Of a DNA stretch of 14,831 nt, positions 13,812 to 14,831 are shown one piece after another (the first letter of the stretch is position 1; each line of letters starts with the position of its first letter). Source of the stretch: Opitutales bacterium. Lineage in GTDB: Bacteria; Verrucomicrobiota; Verrucomicrobiia; Opitutales; T3Sed10-336. The notes under the pieces were generated by a model that saw nothing but the letters and a program-made list of their open reading frames with translations, was not told the origin of the DNA and made no database searches. The stretch covers positions 1-14,831 of the forward strand of contig SLOW01000236.1 of assembly GCA_007132315.1 (NCBI GenBank), in the 5' to 3' direction. A program made the position numbers and the translations under genes.

Positions 13812-14129
13812 TCAGTCCTTCGAACCCGCCGGGGCCGTCCCGGACTCCTGTTTCGTGGTGGATGCGGATTCGGATCTCGACTGCTTCCCGGAATCCTGCT
13901 TGGCCGGTTCGCCCGGCGATGTCTCGCCGCCGTTCCGACCATTATCCTTGCGGTAATCGGTCTGGTAAAATCCGGACCCCTTGAAAATGATTCCCGCACC
14001 GAGCCCGATCATCCGGCGCAAGCTATTGTCCTCGCACGACGGACATTCCGTCAGCGGTTCCGCCTTGATGGATTGGAACGTTTCGAATCGGTGCCCGCAT
14101 TGGTCGCAGGCGTATTCATAGGTTGGCAT
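13812..14129 (-). CDS. FmdB-family zinc-ribbon protein
   Basis: A 105-aa small protein beginning MPTYEYACDQCGHRFETFQS, the hallmark of the FmdB/CxxC_CxxC_SSSS family. One zinc ribbon is formed by CDQC (8-11) and CPSC (29-32), followed by the conserved LRRMIGLGAGIIFKGSGFYQTDYRK. Residues about 60-105 are a low-complexity tail rich in S, G, K, E, T and Q, probably disordered. The biochemical role of the family is unclear; members were named from an amidase gene cluster and proposed as regulators. It starts 7 bases after the DUF4013 gene ends and is 10 bases upstream of the next start, so it is an internal operon gene. Confidence 0.92.
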   Translation of the reverse strand: MPTYEYACDQCGHRFETFQSIKAEPLTECPSCEDNSLRRMIGLGAGIIFKGSGFYQTDYRKDNGRNGGETSPGEPAKQDSGKQSRSESASTTKQESGTAPAGSKD

Positions 14130-14136
14130 ACGGCGT

Positions 14137-14757
14137 TCAAAGAGAAGTGTAGAGCCCGCTTAACCGAGGTGGTCTGCGGGTTTCGCGTTGATGAAACAAC
14201 ACAAAATAAAACCAAAATAACGGCACCGCGCCAACAAAAAATGTGAGCGGGAGAACCGGCGCTCCGGCCAACAGGAACCCCAGCAACGCCAGGGTCGGCA
14301 CAAACATCGCTTCCGCATCGGTCCGGACCAGGTCGACGATCCGCCTGAAGTCGCACGCGTCCTTGAAGCTCTGCCGGGCTTGATAACAGTAGAGGCCCGC
14401 CGCCGTCAGGGGCGCCCCCAGCAGAACGGCTGGAATCATCGGCACGTACGACAGGGGGCCGAACAGATTCAACAGCGGCAGCCGGCTCACCAACCACATG
14501 AGCAGCACAGGCACCACCGCGAAAAACAGGAGGAAAAGGAAGAACACCAGTCCGTCCATAAACAGTTTGCGCCAGTCATCCCAGTCGGGAAGCGCCAGCG
14601 GGGCTCCGCGCCGCGAATCCTCGAGAAGCCGGTACAGGTAACCCAGAGCGAAAAAATGGACGAACGGAATCGCCATCAGTAGCCCGCCCAAGAGCATCTT
14701 CCCACCCCAGTTCGACTGGGAAATCATTCTCCTCCAAGTACTTTCGAAGTTGATCAT
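14137..14757 (-). CDS. DUF4013-type membrane protein
   Basis: A 206-aa polytopic membrane protein. The region GGLLMAIPFVHFFALGYLYRLLEDSRRG (24-51) followed by LPDWDDWRKLFMDGLVFFL (56-74) is the typical DUF4013 opening: a glycine-rich helix, a GYxxRLL segment, and a P-x-W-D-D-W-x-x-x-x-x-x-D-G motif. Further hydrophobic segments lie at about 72-90, 98-120, 152-170 and 170-190, giving five or six membrane passes. Function is unknown for the family. It is the first gene of a four-gene unit with FmdB, the single-TM protein and the secreted protein, suggesting a shared envelope role. The ATG at 14757 is the only reasonable start; a weak promoter lies upstream. Confidence 0.85.
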   Translation of the reverse strand: MINFESTWRRMISQSNWGGKMLLGGLLMAIPFVHFFALGYLYRLLEDSRRGAPLALPDWDDWRKLFMDGLVFFLFLLFFAVVPVLLMWLVSRLPLLNLFGPLSYVPMIPAVLLGAPLTAAGLYCYQARQSFKDACDFRRIVDLVRTDAEAMFVPTLALLGFLLAGAPVLPLTFFVGAVPLFWFYFVLFHQRETRRPPRLSGLYTSL

Positions 14758-14775
14758 AGTCTGAGTCGCAACCCT

Positions 14776-14803
14776 ACAGTAGCGAATCGCCCTCCGACCT
14801 CAA
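14776..14803 (-). promoter_or_regulatory. Possible promoter of the DUF4013-FmdB envelope operon
   Basis: On the minus strand TTGAGG (14803-14798), a 16-base spacer and TACTGT (14781-14776). The predicted start is about a dozen bases before ATG 14757. Matches to the consensus are moderate. Confidence 0.3.
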
Positions 14804-14831
14804 AACAAATCTGCCGACCGGCGGGGAAACC

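Noticed and set aside
13802..13999. N-terminal extension of the single-TM protein up to 13999
   Set aside because: It would overlap most of the FmdB gene and is proline/arginine-rich; the ATG at 13801 directly precedes a normal lysine-rich, TM-anchored N-terminus.

Overview
The window is GC-rich (roughly 60% by eye), densely coding and looks like ordinary bacterial chromosome. No phage, transposase, CRISPR, toxin-antitoxin or biosynthetic cluster is visible. Shine-Dalgarno signals are weak or absent before most genes. The gene types (PocR-AraC regulator, split phosphotransacetylase, DUF4013 and FmdB proteins, SOS-type LexA) and the TTCCAGC-type intergenic repeats suggest a Gram-negative member of the PVC group, possibly Kiritimatiellota or another Verrucomicrobiota lineage. 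That placement is inference; no rRNA is present to confirm it.

Layout. Positions 1-315 hold no gene but several strong inverted repeats. Next come, on the plus strand, a PocR-domain AraC-family regulator (316-1233) with a terminator, and a rhomboid intramembrane protease (1452-2087). Converging on these is a minus-strand operon argB-argD-TVP38/DedA-like membrane protein (5001 down to 2134), with a minus-strand terminator inside the end of the rhomboid gene. From the divergent AT-rich region at 5002-5222 a hybrid histidine kinase/receiver protein (5223-6794) runs rightward, followed by lexA (6868-7506), tRNA-His(GUG) (7604-7681) and rpmB (7794-8024). A perfect GC hairpin separates rpmB from the convergent lipid II flippase gene murJ (minus, 8047-9618). 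Divergent from murJ, an overlapping pair encodes the catalytic domain of phosphotransacetylase (pta, 9739-10779) and a separate BioD-like/DRTGG protein (10776-11945). The second protein corresponds to the N-terminal half of long-form Pta. A long hairpin closes this unit against a minus-strand envelope operon (14757 down to 11988): DUF4013 membrane protein, FmdB zinc ribbon, single-TM protein with a YpmS/DUF2140-like tail, and a secreted protein resembling a gluzincin peptidase that lacks its HExxH.

How the genes work together: arginine biosynthesis (argB, argD), acetyl-phosphate/acetyl-CoA interconversion with a separately encoded regulatory partner, SOS control (lexA), translation (rpmB, tRNA-His) and cell-envelope functions (murJ, rhomboid, TVP38, the four-gene operon). 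The least ordinary items are the split, order-reversed Pta, the candidate pseudo-peptidase operon, promoter geometry suggesting leaderless lexA and murJ transcripts, and the repeat block at the left end. Nothing here is convincing as a wholly new biological system.
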